Positions 41,062 to 49,825 of a stretch of DNA of 64,000 nt are shown here, piece by piece; positions within the stretch are counted from its first letter, which is position 1; every line of letters starts with the position of its first letter. This stretch comes from WTFV01 sp965203525 (lineage in GTDB: Bacteria > Acidobacteriota > Vicinamibacteria > Vicinamibacterales > UBA8438): the NCBI GenBank assembly GCA_965203525.1, contig OZ241898.1, positions 2,914,001 to 2,978,000 on the forward strand, in the 5' to 3' direction. The notes beneath the pieces are model-generated. The model saw nothing but the letters and a program-made list of their open reading frames with translations, had not been told where the DNA came from and did no database searches. The position numbers were made by a program, and so were the translations under genes.

Positions 41062-42326
41062 ACGTTCCCGGTATCGAACCGATGACGGTGTCCACGCCGC
41101 GCAAGCGCCGTTCCGAGTTGACGTTCAAGCACAATACTTCTCTGGGGCGGCACGGATGGCTGCGCCTGACTCCGGCGTATTCGGTTCGACTGGTCCAGCA
41201 AATCCTGGACGAGCACGACTCCGCCAAAAACGTCGTGGACCCTTTCTCCGGCACCGGCACCACGCCTCTTTGCGCGGTCGAGCGTGGCCACAGCGCCGTT
41301 TCCTTCGACATCAACCCGTTCCTGGTGTGGCTCGGCAACCTGAAGCTTCGCAGGTTCACCGACAGCGAGTTGACCGAATTCGAACACGCCGCCGGATCCG
41401 TACTCGCACGGAGCATGAACGGTGACGCCGAACAGGCACCGCTTCCGGCCCTGTCCAATATCCGACGCTGGTGGAATCCGGGAGATCTGGCTTTCATCCG
41501 TCGTCTTCTGATGGCCATCAGATCGCATTCGTTCGATTCGGACGGCGTGCGTGATCTGCTCCTCGTCTCGTTTTGCCGCACCATGATGGGACTGTCCAAT
41601 GCAGCGTTCAACCATCAGTCGATGTCGTTCAAGAACACGACGACGACGCAGACGAGCCTGTTCGACGACGATTTCCAGGAGAGGCACCGCATCCAGTTCC
41701 AGAGAGACGCGGCGGTCGTCGAAACCGGCGCGGGTCAGGATCCCGGTTCCGGTCAAGGCCGGGTCGTCCTCGCCGATTCGAGAAACCTGCCAACCGCCTT
41801 CAACGACGCCGCCGATCTGCTGATCACGTCTCCACCATACCCGAACCGGATGTCCTACATCCGCGAGTTGAGACCGTACATGTACTGGTTGGGGTTCCTC
41901 GAAGACAAGCGGCAGGCGGGTGAGCTGGACTGGCTCGCAATCGGCGGAACGTGGGGCGTGGCAACCAGCCGGGTGGCATCCTGGAAGAAAGCCAGCGACG
42001 TGTTCTTTCCGGACTACTTCGAGTCGATGCTGCGCCGCATCGAGGATGCGGCGGCTTCCTCGGGCCGGGTCCTGTCACGCTACGTGGGAAAATATTTCGA
42101 GGACGTCTGGCGCCACGTTCGCGCCGCGATGCGGACCATGCGGCGCGGCGCCGAGCTGCACTACATCGTCGGCAATTCCAAGTTCTACGACGTGCTGGTG
42201 CCGACCGAGCGTATCTACAGCGACATGCTTCTGGAGGCCGGCGCCTGCTCGGCACGAATCAATCCCCTGCACAAACGGAACTCGAAGAAAGAATTGGTCG
42301 AGTTCGACGTCGTCGCCAGACTATGA
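41058..42326 (+). CDS. DNA methyltransferase, amino (N4-cytosine or N6-adenine) type
   Basis: 422 residues. VVDPFSGTGTTPLCAVERGH is motif I (SAM-binding) near residue 60, FDINPFLVWLGNLK follows it, and ADLLITSPPYPNRMSYIREL is the catalytic motif IV S-P-P-Y near residue 255. Motif order I then IV with about 190 residues between implies a recognition region in the middle. RVLSRYVGKYFEDVWRHVR and ELHYIVGNSKFYDVLVPTE are typical of orphan and type II amino-methyltransferases. The frame is intact and codon use is less GC-biased than the neighbours, indicating transfer. Its ATG and stop overlap the flanking genes by 4 bases. With the endonuclease broken it may survive as an orphan enzyme. Sequence specificity unknown. 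Confidence 0.88.
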   Translation: MNVPGIEPMTVSTPRKRRSELTFKHNTSLGRHGWLRLTPAYSVRLVQQILDEHDSAKNVVDPFSGTGTTPLCAVERGHSAVSFDINPFLVWLGNLKLRRFTDSELTEFEHAAGSVLARSMNGDAEQAPLPALSNIRRWWNPGDLAFIRRLLMAIRSHSFDSDGVRDLLLVSFCRTMMGLSNAAFNHQSMSFKNTTTTQTSLFDDDFQERHRIQFQRDAAVVETGAGQDPGSGQGRVVLADSRNLPTAFNDAADLLITSPPYPNRMSYIRELRPYMYWLGFLEDKRQAGELDWLAIGGTWGVATSRVASWKKASDVFFPDYFESMLRRIEDAAASSGRVLSRYVGKYFEDVWRHVRAAMRTMRRGAELHYIVGNSKFYDVLVPTERIYSDMLLEAGACSARINPLHKRNSKKELVEFDVVARL

Positions 42327-42399
42327 ACGGACACTCGATCGAGCTCATCGATGACGATGATATATCTCTCTGGTTGAAGCTAATTTCGGCGGCCTCTCC
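42323..42399 (+). pseudogene. truncated third gene of the restriction-modification cassette
   Basis: ATG at 42323 overlaps the methyltransferase stop (ATGA) and gives MNGHSIELIDDDDISLWLKL, a plausible protein start with AT-rich codons. After about 24 codons it runs into the end of the opposite-strand DUF1552 gene at 42400, where the GC content jumps and the translation becomes meaningless. This looks like a gene cut at the right border of the inserted island. Confidence 0.6.
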
Positions 42400-43800
42400 C
42401 TACGCGGCGAGGCCCGGCAGCGGGCCGCTCGTGTCGATGAAGTCGCCGCGCTGCCCGCGCACGTGCTTCAGTCCGACGTGGTCGACGTCGAGCCCCATCG
42501 CGCCGGCCACGCTCACCAGCAGGTGCTGGTGGGGGAGGCCCGAGAACCGGGTCGCGCCGCCCGCGAGCACCTGCGCCGGCACCCGCATCTCGGCCGGGGT
42601 GTCGTGCGGCCGGTACAGGTAGCGCCCCGTGCGGAACGCCCACGCCCCGCCGACGAGCACCGGGCAGTAGTGGCGGTAGCCGTGCCAACCGTCGCCGAGC
42701 TCCGAGCCCCAGACGACGAGGGTGTTGTCCATCACCGACCGTCCGCCCGCGTCGGGAACCGCCTCGAGGGTGCTCACGAGCCGGGCCACCTGCCCGGCGT
42801 GGTGCCGCACGTAGTCGGCCATCGCGCCGTACTTGGCGGGGTCTTCGTGGATGTAGTGGGCGATGCCCTTGTGCACCTTGTCGCTGACGTGGGCGGCGCC
42901 GAACTCTGCCGTCGGCATCTCGCCGAGCGACAGGGTGACCACGCGCGTGACGTCGCAACTGAACGCGGCCGCGACGACGTCGGTGAAGGCGTCGAACCGC
43001 AAATCGTATCGCTCGAACTCGGCCGCGGGCTGCGCCGGGGCCTCGCACGCGAGGGCCGCGAGGCTCTCCAGCCGGTGGCCCAGCCGTTCGACGAGCCCGA
43101 AGTGCGTCTCGATCCGGGCGCGCTCGGCGGCCGGGAAGCGGGGCGCCAGCGCGCGGTACTCGCGGTAGGCGAAGTCGAGGGTGGTGCGGCGGCGGCGGCC
43201 CACCGCGTCGCCCGACGAGGCCGGCCCGAAGACCCGGTTCCAGGCCCCCGCCGGCGTCCGCTCGGCCGGCAGGCGCATGCCGCCCCGGTTGTAGCTGATG
43301 GGCCGGCCGGCCTCGAGGGCCGCGTCGAGCGACAGCTCGAGCGAGGGGAGCCGGTCGGCCCGCGCGACGTGGGCGGCGACGAGCTGGTCCAGCGACGGAG
43401 AGACCGACCGCGTGTCCCGCGCCGCGAAATCGGCGTTGCCGCCGGTCCACGCGTGAATCCACCCCCGGTCGTGGCGGTTGCCGCCGGTGTCGAGCTCGGC
43501 GGTGGCGAGAGACAGGCCGTCGAGCGCGAGCAGGCGCCGCCGGTGCGGGTGCAGCGGCGCCAGCGGCCGGCTCAGATCGCCCTCGGCGGCCCGTGTCAGG
43601 TCGAGGGTCCAGGGTTCGTCGGCGGGGCGGCCCGGCGGCCGGAGGCGCCACGCCTCGTAGGGCCAGCCGTGGCAGTGGCTGACCACCACCAGCCGCCGCG
43701 GCGGCGCGGCGGGGGCGAACGCCCGCAACGCGGCGTCGGGGACCGCCGCGCCGAGGGCGGTCAGCCCGCCCATCCGCAGCACGTGTCGTCGCGAGATCAT
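42400..43800 (-). CDS. DUF1552 family protein, Tat-exported
   Basis: 466 residues. The N terminus SRRHVLRMGGLTALGAAVPD is a twin-arginine-type signal. Family motifs: RLVVVSHCHGWPYEAWRL, WIHAWTGGNADF, SVSPSLDQLVAAHV, PISYNRGGMRLPAE, RRTTLDFAYREYRAL, NTLVVWGSELGDGWHGYRHY and the C-terminal GLPHQHLLVSVAGAMGLDVD. DUF1552 resembles the alkaline-phosphatase-like DUF1501 fold; these proteins are paired with DUF1592-type haem proteins in Myxococcota, Planctomycetota and Acidobacteriota, role unknown. Its ATG overlaps the DUF1592 gene stop (ATGA), so the pair is coupled here too. Confidence 0.9.
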   Translation of the reverse strand: MISRRHVLRMGGLTALGAAVPDAALRAFAPAAPPRRLVVVSHCHGWPYEAWRLRPPGRPADEPWTLDLTRAAEGDLSRPLAPLHPHRRRLLALDGLSLATAELDTGGNRHDRGWIHAWTGGNADFAARDTRSVSPSLDQLVAAHVARADRLPSLELSLDAALEAGRPISYNRGGMRLPAERTPAGAWNRVFGPASSGDAVGRRRRTTLDFAYREYRALAPRFPAAERARIETHFGLVERLGHRLESLAALACEAPAQPAAEFERYDLRFDAFTDVVAAAFSCDVTRVVTLSLGEMPTAEFGAAHVSDKVHKGIAHYIHEDPAKYGAMADYVRHHAGQVARLVSTLEAVPDAGGRSVMDNTLVVWGSELGDGWHGYRHYCPVLVGGAWAFRTGRYLYRPHDTPAEMRVPAQVLAGGATRFSGLPHQHLLVSVAGAMGLDVDHVGLKHVRGQRGDFIDTSGPLPGLAA

Positions 43801-45650
43801 TCGTGGCCTCCCGGCGCGCCGGCGGCCGGCCGGCGGCGGAAGAGGTCGCTGCCGGCGATCGACACCAGCAGCTTCCGGACCGAGTCGTCGGCGCGGAAGC
43901 CGGCCTGCAGCGCGTCGAGGCCCGGGGCCGCGGCGTCGAGCCGCTCGCCGAGGGCGTACCGCGTCCAGTGGAGCACGTAGCAGTCGCGCACCCGGCCGCT
44001 GGCCGCGAGCTGCCGGGCGAAGTCGACGCCGTCGGCGAACGCGATCCGCTCCCCGCCGGGCAGGGCGAGCGACCCGCTGGCATCGACGGGCTGCCCGTTG
44101 TCGTGCGAGCGCCACCGGCCGATGGCGTCGTAGTGCTCGAAGGCGAACCCCGGGGGGTTGATGGCCCGGTGGCAGGTGTTGCAGGTCGCCGGCCGGGTGG
44201 CGGCCTCGGTGCGCTCGCGGTTCGTGCTCCGCACGGTCAGGGTGTCGGGGGGCAGCGCCGTCTCGGCCCCCTGCACCGGCGTGCCCAGATGCATGCACGC
44301 CAGCCGTTCCAGCACCCGCTTGCCGCGCAGGATGGGCCCCGGCTGCACCGCGTAGGCGCCGAGGGCGAGGACCGACGGCAGGGTCAGCACCCCCGCCCGT
44401 TCCTCGGGGGGGAAGCTGGCCGGATAGAGGGTCAGGGGCTTCCGCCGGCCGATGGAGGCCACCACGAGATCGATGGAGCGGGTGACCTCGGGGCCCTCCA
44501 GGCGCTGCGCGCGCTCGCCGTAGATGGGCGCGGTGGCCTCCGACACGTAGCCGCGGTGGTCGGTCATCAGGGCCGTGAACGTGCCGGCGCCGTCGAAGAG
44601 CGTCCGCTCGACGAACAGCTCGGTCTCGAGCTGCATCGAGTGGCGCACCGGCCCCAGGATCGCCGGCCACTCGACGTCGTCGTCGCGCGCGGTGGCCACC
44701 CGCGGCTCGATGCCGAACAGCGGCCCGAAGGCGCGGCGGGCGGGCGCGACCAGCAGCACGTCGTCGGTGCCCAGCCACTGGTGGTGGAAGCGCACGACGG
44801 CGGGGCGGGCCTTCTCGTCGTCGAGCATCCGCCGCGCCTGGGCCTCGACGCCGGCGCGGGTGGCGAGCGCGCCGGCCTCGGCGGCGGCGAACAGCGCGTC
44901 GTCGGGCATCGAGTCCCACAGGAAGTAGGAGAGGCGCGAGGCCAGCTCCCACGGGCCGAGGAGCGCGTCGTCGTCGTCCGTCTCCCGCCGCGGCGCGGCC
45001 CGGAAGTGGAACGTGGGCGTCTGCAGGATGCCCGCCACCGTCAGCGCCACCGCCTCGTCGAGCGGGCCGGCCGCCGCGTTCTCTCGCCAGAACCGTTCGA
45101 GACGGCGCATCTCCCCGGCGTCGAGGGGCCGGCGGTAGGCCCGCCGGGCGAAGCGCGCAAGGCTCGTCCACGCGCACGCCTCCCGCCCGGCCGCGGTTCC
45201 CGACGCCCGGTCGCCGCAGGCGGAGAACGTCGGCGAGACCAGGGCGAACGACGCGAAGTGCATCGCCGCCAGGTGCAGCTCTTCCACCTGGTACGACGAC
45301 GGCGCCTGTCCCTGGGCGATGCCCTCGAACCCGTCCGCGCCGGCCTCCGGCGGGAACCGCCAAGGCCACGCCGGCGGGGGCGGCGGGGGCGCGAAGACCC
45401 CCCGGCCGGGCTCGCGCCGAGGGCTGATGCGGTCGGCCGTCGCGGGCCGCGCCGGCCACCGGCCGCCGTCGCGGGGGAAGCCGAGCAGGTCGGCGATGGT
45501 GTTGTTGTATTCGGCCGGGGTCAGGGCGAGGGGCGCGGCGCCGGCCGAAGAAGCGCCGCCGGCGCCGTCCCCCTGCCCGCCCGCGGTCCCCGACGCGAGG
45601 ACCCCTGCGAGGAGCATGGCCGCCGCCGCCGCCGCGACTCGGTGTTTCAT
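43797..45650 (-). CDS. DUF1592/DUF1588/DUF1585 multidomain haem-binding protein
   Basis: 617 residues with a signal peptide (MKHRVAAAAAAMLLAGVLAS). Domain order as in the family: DUF1587-like PLALTPAEYNNTIADLLGFP; DUF1595 FARRAYRRPLDAGEMRRLER; DUF1592 GPWELASRLSYFLWDSMPDD and FHHQWLGTDDV; DUF1588 RAGVLTLPSVLALGAYAVQP and KRVLERLACMHLG; a C-x-x-C-H haem motif ATCNTCHRAINPPGFAFEHY; DUF1585 at the end. The N-terminal planctomycete-type cytochrome domain found in longer relatives is missing. Periplasmic; probably works with the DUF1552 protein. The SRPBCC gene ends 13 bases upstream on the same strand. Confidence 0.92.
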   Translation of the reverse strand: MKHRVAAAAAAMLLAGVLASGTAGGQGDGAGGASSAGAAPLALTPAEYNNTIADLLGFPRDGGRWPARPATADRISPRREPGRGVFAPPPPPPAWPWRFPPEAGADGFEGIAQGQAPSSYQVEELHLAAMHFASFALVSPTFSACGDRASGTAAGREACAWTSLARFARRAYRRPLDAGEMRRLERFWRENAAAGPLDEAVALTVAGILQTPTFHFRAAPRRETDDDDALLGPWELASRLSYFLWDSMPDDALFAAAEAGALATRAGVEAQARRMLDDEKARPAVVRFHHQWLGTDDVLLVAPARRAFGPLFGIEPRVATARDDDVEWPAILGPVRHSMQLETELFVERTLFDGAGTFTALMTDHRGYVSEATAPIYGERAQRLEGPEVTRSIDLVVASIGRRKPLTLYPASFPPEERAGVLTLPSVLALGAYAVQPGPILRGKRVLERLACMHLGTPVQGAETALPPDTLTVRSTNRERTEAATRPATCNTCHRAINPPGFAFEHYDAIGRWRSHDNGQPVDASGSLALPGGERIAFADGVDFARQLAASGRVRDCYVLHWTRYALGERLDAAAPGLDALQAGFRADDSVRKLLVSIAGSDLFRRRPAAGAPGGHE

Positions 45651-45663
45651 GACGCGCAACGGG

Positions 45664-46305
45664 TCAGTCGGAGCCGGCCGGCTCGCCGGTGTAGAACGCG
45701 GCCGTGCGCCGCGCCGCGGCGCGCGCGGCGGCGGGGTCGGTTCCGGCCGCCACCGCCGCCCGCTCCCACCCCGCGCTGCTGCCGGCGATGAACGCCCGGC
45801 CGTTCCGGGAGGCCGCGAAGGCCGCTGCGTCCGGCTTCGGCCCGTCCGGCCGCTCGACGTGCATTGCGAGTCCGAGCAGCGCCTGCTCCCAGCCGACGCC
45901 GAGCGCGCCCGGCCCGTACTCGTCCCAGTGCATCGAATGGTGCGCAACGTGGGTCAGCGCGACCCGCGCGCCCCCGGCCGGGTCTTCCGAGAACCGCACC
46001 TCCACCCAGCTCGTGTCGCCGCCGAACTCCCAGGTGAGCGCGAAGTGCGACAGCCGTTCGCACGCCGTGATCACGCCCCCCGCGTTGCCCTCCAACTGGA
46101 AGCGGCCGCCCGGCTCGAGATCGCCGCTGATCGGCAGGAACCAGCGCGGGATGCGCGCGCGGTCGGTCGCCGCGCCCCAGAGGTCGTCCAGCGTCGTCGC
46201 ATGGCCGCGGGCGAGAGAGACCGCGTACGCGGGCCGTCCATCGCGTTCCAGGGTCGAAACGGACCGCTCCATGGCGGCGAGGTGACCTTCGACGTCGAAT
46301 TCCAT
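45664..46305 (-). CDS. SRPBCC/AHSA1-like protein
   Basis: 213 residues. The START/AHSA1 fold is seen in TTLDDLWGAATDRARIPRWF, PISGDLEPGGRFQLEGNAGG, ACERLSHFALTWEFGGDTSW and GARVALTHVAHHSMHWDEYG. Cytosolic, presumably binding a hydrophobic ligand; no specific role can be assigned. The C-terminal 60 residues lie beyond the usual domain. AAGGGGACG precedes the ATG at 46305; longer frames upstream lack a site. Likely the first gene of a leftward unit with DUF1592 and DUF1552. Confidence 0.85.
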   Translation of the reverse strand: MEFDVEGHLAAMERSVSTLERDGRPAYAVSLARGHATTLDDLWGAATDRARIPRWFLPISGDLEPGGRFQLEGNAGGVITACERLSHFALTWEFGGDTSWVEVRFSEDPAGGARVALTHVAHHSMHWDEYGPGALGVGWEQALLGLAMHVERPDGPKPDAAAFAASRNGRAFIAGSSAGWERAAVAAGTDPAAARAAARRTAAFYTGEPAGSD

Positions 46306-46543
46306 GGCGTCCCCTTTCGGTGGCGCGGGCAAGATGGCAGGTGGCGGCGCAGAAACAGCCGCAACCGGGCGATCCGCGGCTCGACGGACCGCCGACGCAG
46401 CCCTTCCGTCCGCGCGGCGATTGTGGCCGACCCCCGCCCGGCTGTCAACGGCCGCGGGTTGTCCGGGGGCGGTGCGCAGGTGTGCTACGTTGCGCCCGCT
46501 GACCATCGAGCGAACGCGTGGCGGACACGCCGCACCCGCACGA

Positions 46544-47635
46544 TCAGCCTGCAATCCGCAGCAGCTCGGCCGCGAGCTCGTCATACCACTTGCCGCTACG
46601 GAAGAACTCTCCGCGCCGCCGCGCTCCCGCGCACAGTGCGCGGTACAGCTCCGGGTCGCCGATCACGCGCCGGATCGCCGCCCGCACCGCGGCCGTCGAG
46701 CGCGGCTCCACCAGCAGACCGCTCTTTCCGTCCTCCACGACCTCCGGCACGCTTCCCCACGACGTCGCTATGACCGGACGCCCGCACTGCAGCGCCTCCA
46801 GCACGATGCCGGGATATCCTTCCATCTCCCAGTACGTCGGCAGCACCAGCGCGTCGTGCCGCTCCAGGACGTCCGGCACGTCCTCCGGCGCGAGCACCCC
46901 GCGATAAACCGACCGGTCCTGTCCTTCGAACACGCCGGGATCGGTGTTCGGCATGACCGGTCCGTATACGTTCAGGCGGCAATCGTCCGGAAGGTCCCGG
47001 CAGGCTTCGACCGCCTCGCGAAGTCCCTTCTCCATCCGCAACTGGGAAACGAAGACGAAGCGCCGCGCGGCGCGCCCGGGCGACGCGCCCGAGTCCCGGG
47101 TGTCTCGCGTATTCGGAAACCAGCGGACGGCTTTCCGATCCGGAAATCGTCTCTTGATGGCCTTCGTTTGCACGAGAACCAGCGCGCAGCGCAGGTACGT
47201 CGCGTTCGCCCACCAGCGCCTTGCCGCGGAACACCGGTCGTATTTCTGCGCGAAGTCGCCGCCGGTGAACTTCAGCACGACCGGCCGGCGCACAGCCGCG
47301 CCCAGCAGCCGCAACCCCGCTCCAAGCCACTGCGCACTCCTGGGCGATACGTGCGCGATCACGACGTCGCAGTGGCGGATGCGAGCCGACGCCTGCCACG
47401 CCAACCTGGCGGCCGTCGCGCAATCGTGCCAGATCTGCCGCACGCCGAGGTGCACCCGGGGCCGGGAGACGTCCACCACGTCCACGTCCATCGAACGGCG
47501 CTGCAACTGCGTCACCATCTCGCCGACGGACATCGCCGTGCCCCCCACGGGATTCGCGGCGCTGGGCGCTTGCGGCGGCAAGGGCCCGATGCACAGGACC
47601 CGGAGCCGCCCGGCCCGCCGGCTACGGCCGTCCAC
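46544..47635 (-). CDS. family 4 glycosyltransferase
   Basis: 363 residues, GT-B fold. LRVLCIGPLPPQAPSAANPV with a Gly-rich GGTAMSVGEMV is the acceptor-domain loop; FVFVSQLRMEKGLREAVEAC begins the donor domain, and YWEMEGYPGIVLEALQCGRP with VIATSWGSVPEVVEDGKSGL is the E-x7-E-type donor signature. Uses a nucleotide-sugar, product unknown. Its start overlaps the methyltransferase end by 14 bases; with the GT2 gene upstream this forms a three-gene glycan operon (49813 leftward). Confidence 0.9.
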   Translation of the reverse strand: MDGRSRRAGRLRVLCIGPLPPQAPSAANPVGGTAMSVGEMVTQLQRRSMDVDVVDVSRPRVHLGVRQIWHDCATAARLAWQASARIRHCDVVIAHVSPRSAQWLGAGLRLLGAAVRRPVVLKFTGGDFAQKYDRCSAARRWWANATYLRCALVLVQTKAIKRRFPDRKAVRWFPNTRDTRDSGASPGRAARRFVFVSQLRMEKGLREAVEACRDLPDDCRLNVYGPVMPNTDPGVFEGQDRSVYRGVLAPEDVPDVLERHDALVLPTYWEMEGYPGIVLEALQCGRPVIATSWGSVPEVVEDGKSGLLVEPRSTAAVRAAIRRVIGDPELYRALCAGARRRGEFFRSGKWYDELAAELLRIAG

Positions 47636-48335
47636 CTGACGGCCCCCTCGGCTTGCCCGCTTCGAGGGTGAGCGATTCCAGCCGCAGCAGGCCCTCCGGC
47701 ATCCGCTCTTCGTGCGCCAGATTGCGAAGCGCTTCGTCGTGGCTGTCGTTCAGGCCGCACCGCGTCACGCCGGAGAAGCCGGCGGCCTCCAGCGCCCGGC
47801 CCAGCATGGGCGCGTCGTACACGACCCGGATCCCCCAGGCGCTCAGGTAGCGGTTGACGACGAAGCCGGCCTCCCCGCCCGGTGACCCGGTCGCGGCGCC
47901 GAACCACTCGACGTAGCGCGCCTGCATTTCCGAGAGTTCCCGGCCGTGCAGGCCCGCCAGGAAGGCCAGGTCCGGGGTTGCGATGCGCACCTTCCCGCCC
48001 GGGGCGAGCACGCGGAAGCACTCGCCCAGCATGGCGGCCGCGCCCTCGCAGGAGAGCTCTCCGATCACGTGCTCGCTGTACACGTGGGCGAAGGTGCCGG
48101 CCGGGAAGGGAAACGGGCGCGTGACGTCCAGACGCAGGACGCCGGCGGCGCGCGGAACCAGATCCGAGTTCAGCCAGCCGTCCAGCACGTGGCGGCCGCA
48201 GCCGAGGTGCAGCCGGGGCTCGCGGGTGCCGGCGAGATAGCGCCCGGCGATGCGCCGGTCGGCGCGGCGCACGGCGCGCGACGCGCTTCGCAGGCGCCGC
48301 GCCAGGCGGCCGGGTCCCTGCGTCAGGATGGTCAT
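47622..48335 (-). CDS. SAM-dependent methyltransferase
   Basis: 237 residues. LHLGCGRHVLDGWLNSDLVP is the SAM-binding motif I and the acidic strand that follows; VYSEHVIGELSCEGAAAMLG and CFRVLAPGGKVRIATPDLAF are the later Methyltransf_11 elements. This subgroup, with a long C-terminal H-D-E-A-L-R-N-L segment, is often found in surface-polysaccharide loci and may methylate a sugar. ATG at 48335 overlaps the stop of the GT2 gene (ATGA) and the gene overlaps the GT4 gene by 14 bases. Confidence 0.88.
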   Translation of the reverse strand: MTILTQGPGRLARRLRSASRAVRRADRRIAGRYLAGTREPRLHLGCGRHVLDGWLNSDLVPRAAGVLRLDVTRPFPFPAGTFAHVYSEHVIGELSCEGAAAMLGECFRVLAPGGKVRIATPDLAFLAGLHGRELSEMQARYVEWFGAATGSPGGEAGFVVNRYLSAWGIRVVYDAPMLGRALEAAGFSGVTRCGLNDSHDEALRNLAHEERMPEGLLRLESLTLEAGKPRGPSGGRP

Positions 48336-49813
48336 TTCTCGAACGCCCGCCACCGCGCCGCCTTCCGCCAGGCCGCGCGGGACACCCGCTTCAGGAACGA
48401 CCACGCCGGCCGCTGCAGCACCCGGGCCGGAATCGTCCGCACCTCTCCGAAGTCCGCCGGACGCTTCCCCGTGCGGCGCGCCCGGTGGAGCGCCCACGCC
48501 CGGGTGATCGACACCCGGGCTCCGTCGGGGAGGATCGCGGACGCGGCAACCGCGTCTCCGAGTCCGGCGCGCAGACGATGCACCGGATTCCCGGCGAACG
48601 CGCGGGCGGGCAGCGTGACGTGGAACGGCGACGACGGAAACTCGTCGAGGGCGGCGCCGGGCGGAGCGACGCGCACCCGCGGGTCGGGGCCGAACTCCTC
48701 CCGGAGCCGCGCCAGCCGCTCGCCGTCACCGCCCGGGCCGGTCTCGGTCCCGAACACGTTCGCGCAGGCCGTCGCGAAGCGAACAGGCCGCTCGCCGTCA
48801 CCGCCCGGGCCGGTCTCGATTCGCACCACCAGGTCGTGCGCGCGGTCGGCCAGAACGCCGGCGACGGTCCTGACGACCTGGTCGGCGGAGGCGCGCCGCC
48901 CGTCGATGGTGACGACGAACCGCGGCACCCGGAACAACCGGCCGGGCTGGCGGCCGCGGTACCTGGCGTGGGCGATCAGATGCGCCGCCTTCGCACGCTG
49001 GATCCGGGCGCTGCGGCGCTTGGCGTCCCGGTTCTCCGCCCAGCGGCCCTGGTGCCAGGCGCGGGCTTCCCGGACCGGTATCAGCAACCCGCCACGGACG
49101 TACGCCCGGTAACCGAGCTCGTTGTCCTCGAGTCCCCAGCGCACGAACGATTCGTCCGAGCCGCCCACGAGCTCGTAGAAGCCCTTGCTCATCCCGAAGT
49201 TCGCCCCGGTCACCGCCGCGAACGGGTCGTCGGCCCGTGACGCGAGATCGCCGGTTCCGGCCAGGTGTTCTTCGACACCGGGCGTGCGGTCGACCGGCCG
49301 GCCCGCAAGCAGGGCTTCCAGAGACCCCGGGCGGCGCCTGATCGCCCCGGGGTCGATGCCGTCGGCCGCCACGTGGGCGCGGAACCCGATGGTCAGGGCG
49401 TCGGAGAGGACATGGTGCCAGCGGGCGTGGGCCGCGATCCAGTTCGCCTCCACGAGAACGTCGCCGTCGAGGAAGAGCAGAACGTCGTGGGCCGCCGCCC
49501 GGGCGCCGGTGTTCCGGGCCCGGGCCAGTCCGAACCCGCGCCGCTCCTGGCGGACCACCCGGACGTCGAGCGGCGTCGCGCGGGGCCGGGCAAGGGGCGG
49601 CTCGGAGCCGTCGTCGACGATCACCACCTCGAACAGATCCCGCGGGCAGGTCTGGCCTTCGAGCCCCGCCAGGGTCCTCGCCAGCGTCTCGGCGGGCGTC
49701 TGGTAGCAGGGAACGACGACGCTGACCGGCAGCGTGGGGGTGAAGGTCTCCAGCGGCTCGACGGCCACCTGGCGCCAGTCGTTGTACCGCACCGCCGCGG
49801 GTTCGGGACTCAC
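48332..49813 (-). CDS. family 2 glycosyltransferase with internal 24-residue duplication
   Basis: 493 residues. N-terminal GT-A domain: SVVVPCYQTPAETLARTLAG, FEVVIVDDGSEPPLARPRA, ARNTGARAAAHDVLLFLDGD (D-x-D) and GSDESFVRWGLEDNELGYRA (galactosyltransferase-type E-D-x-E/W-G-x-E-D). The C-terminal part (about residues 290-490) is a separate region of unknown fold. Inside it, ETGPGGDGER recurs 24 residues later, encoded by a 32-bp exact DNA repeat at a period of 72 bp. First gene of the glycan operon with the methyltransferase and GT4. Confidence 0.88.
   Translation of the reverse strand: MSPEPAAVRYNDWRQVAVEPLETFTPTLPVSVVVPCYQTPAETLARTLAGLEGQTCPRDLFEVVIVDDGSEPPLARPRATPLDVRVVRQERRGFGLARARNTGARAAAHDVLLFLDGDVLVEANWIAAHARWHHVLSDALTIGFRAHVAADGIDPGAIRRRPGSLEALLAGRPVDRTPGVEEHLAGTGDLASRADDPFAAVTGANFGMSKGFYELVGGSDESFVRWGLEDNELGYRAYVRGGLLIPVREARAWHQGRWAENRDAKRRSARIQRAKAAHLIAHARYRGRQPGRLFRVPRFVVTIDGRRASADQVVRTVAGVLADRAHDLVVRIETGPGGDGERPVRFATACANVFGTETGPGGDGERLARLREEFGPDPRVRVAPPGAALDEFPSSPFHVTLPARAFAGNPVHRLRAGLGDAVAASAILPDGARVSITRAWALHRARRTGKRPADFGEVRTIPARVLQRPAWSFLKRVSRAAWRKAARWRAFEK
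48715..48818. repeat. 32-bp exact direct repeat inside a coding sequence, period 72
   Basis: Positions 48715-48746 recur exactly at 48787-48818. Since 72 is 24 codons, the glycosyltransferase frame is preserved. This is the coding counterpart of the intergenic repeats of the same period. Confidence 0.95.
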
Positions 49814-49825
49814 CGGCGCCTTCCG

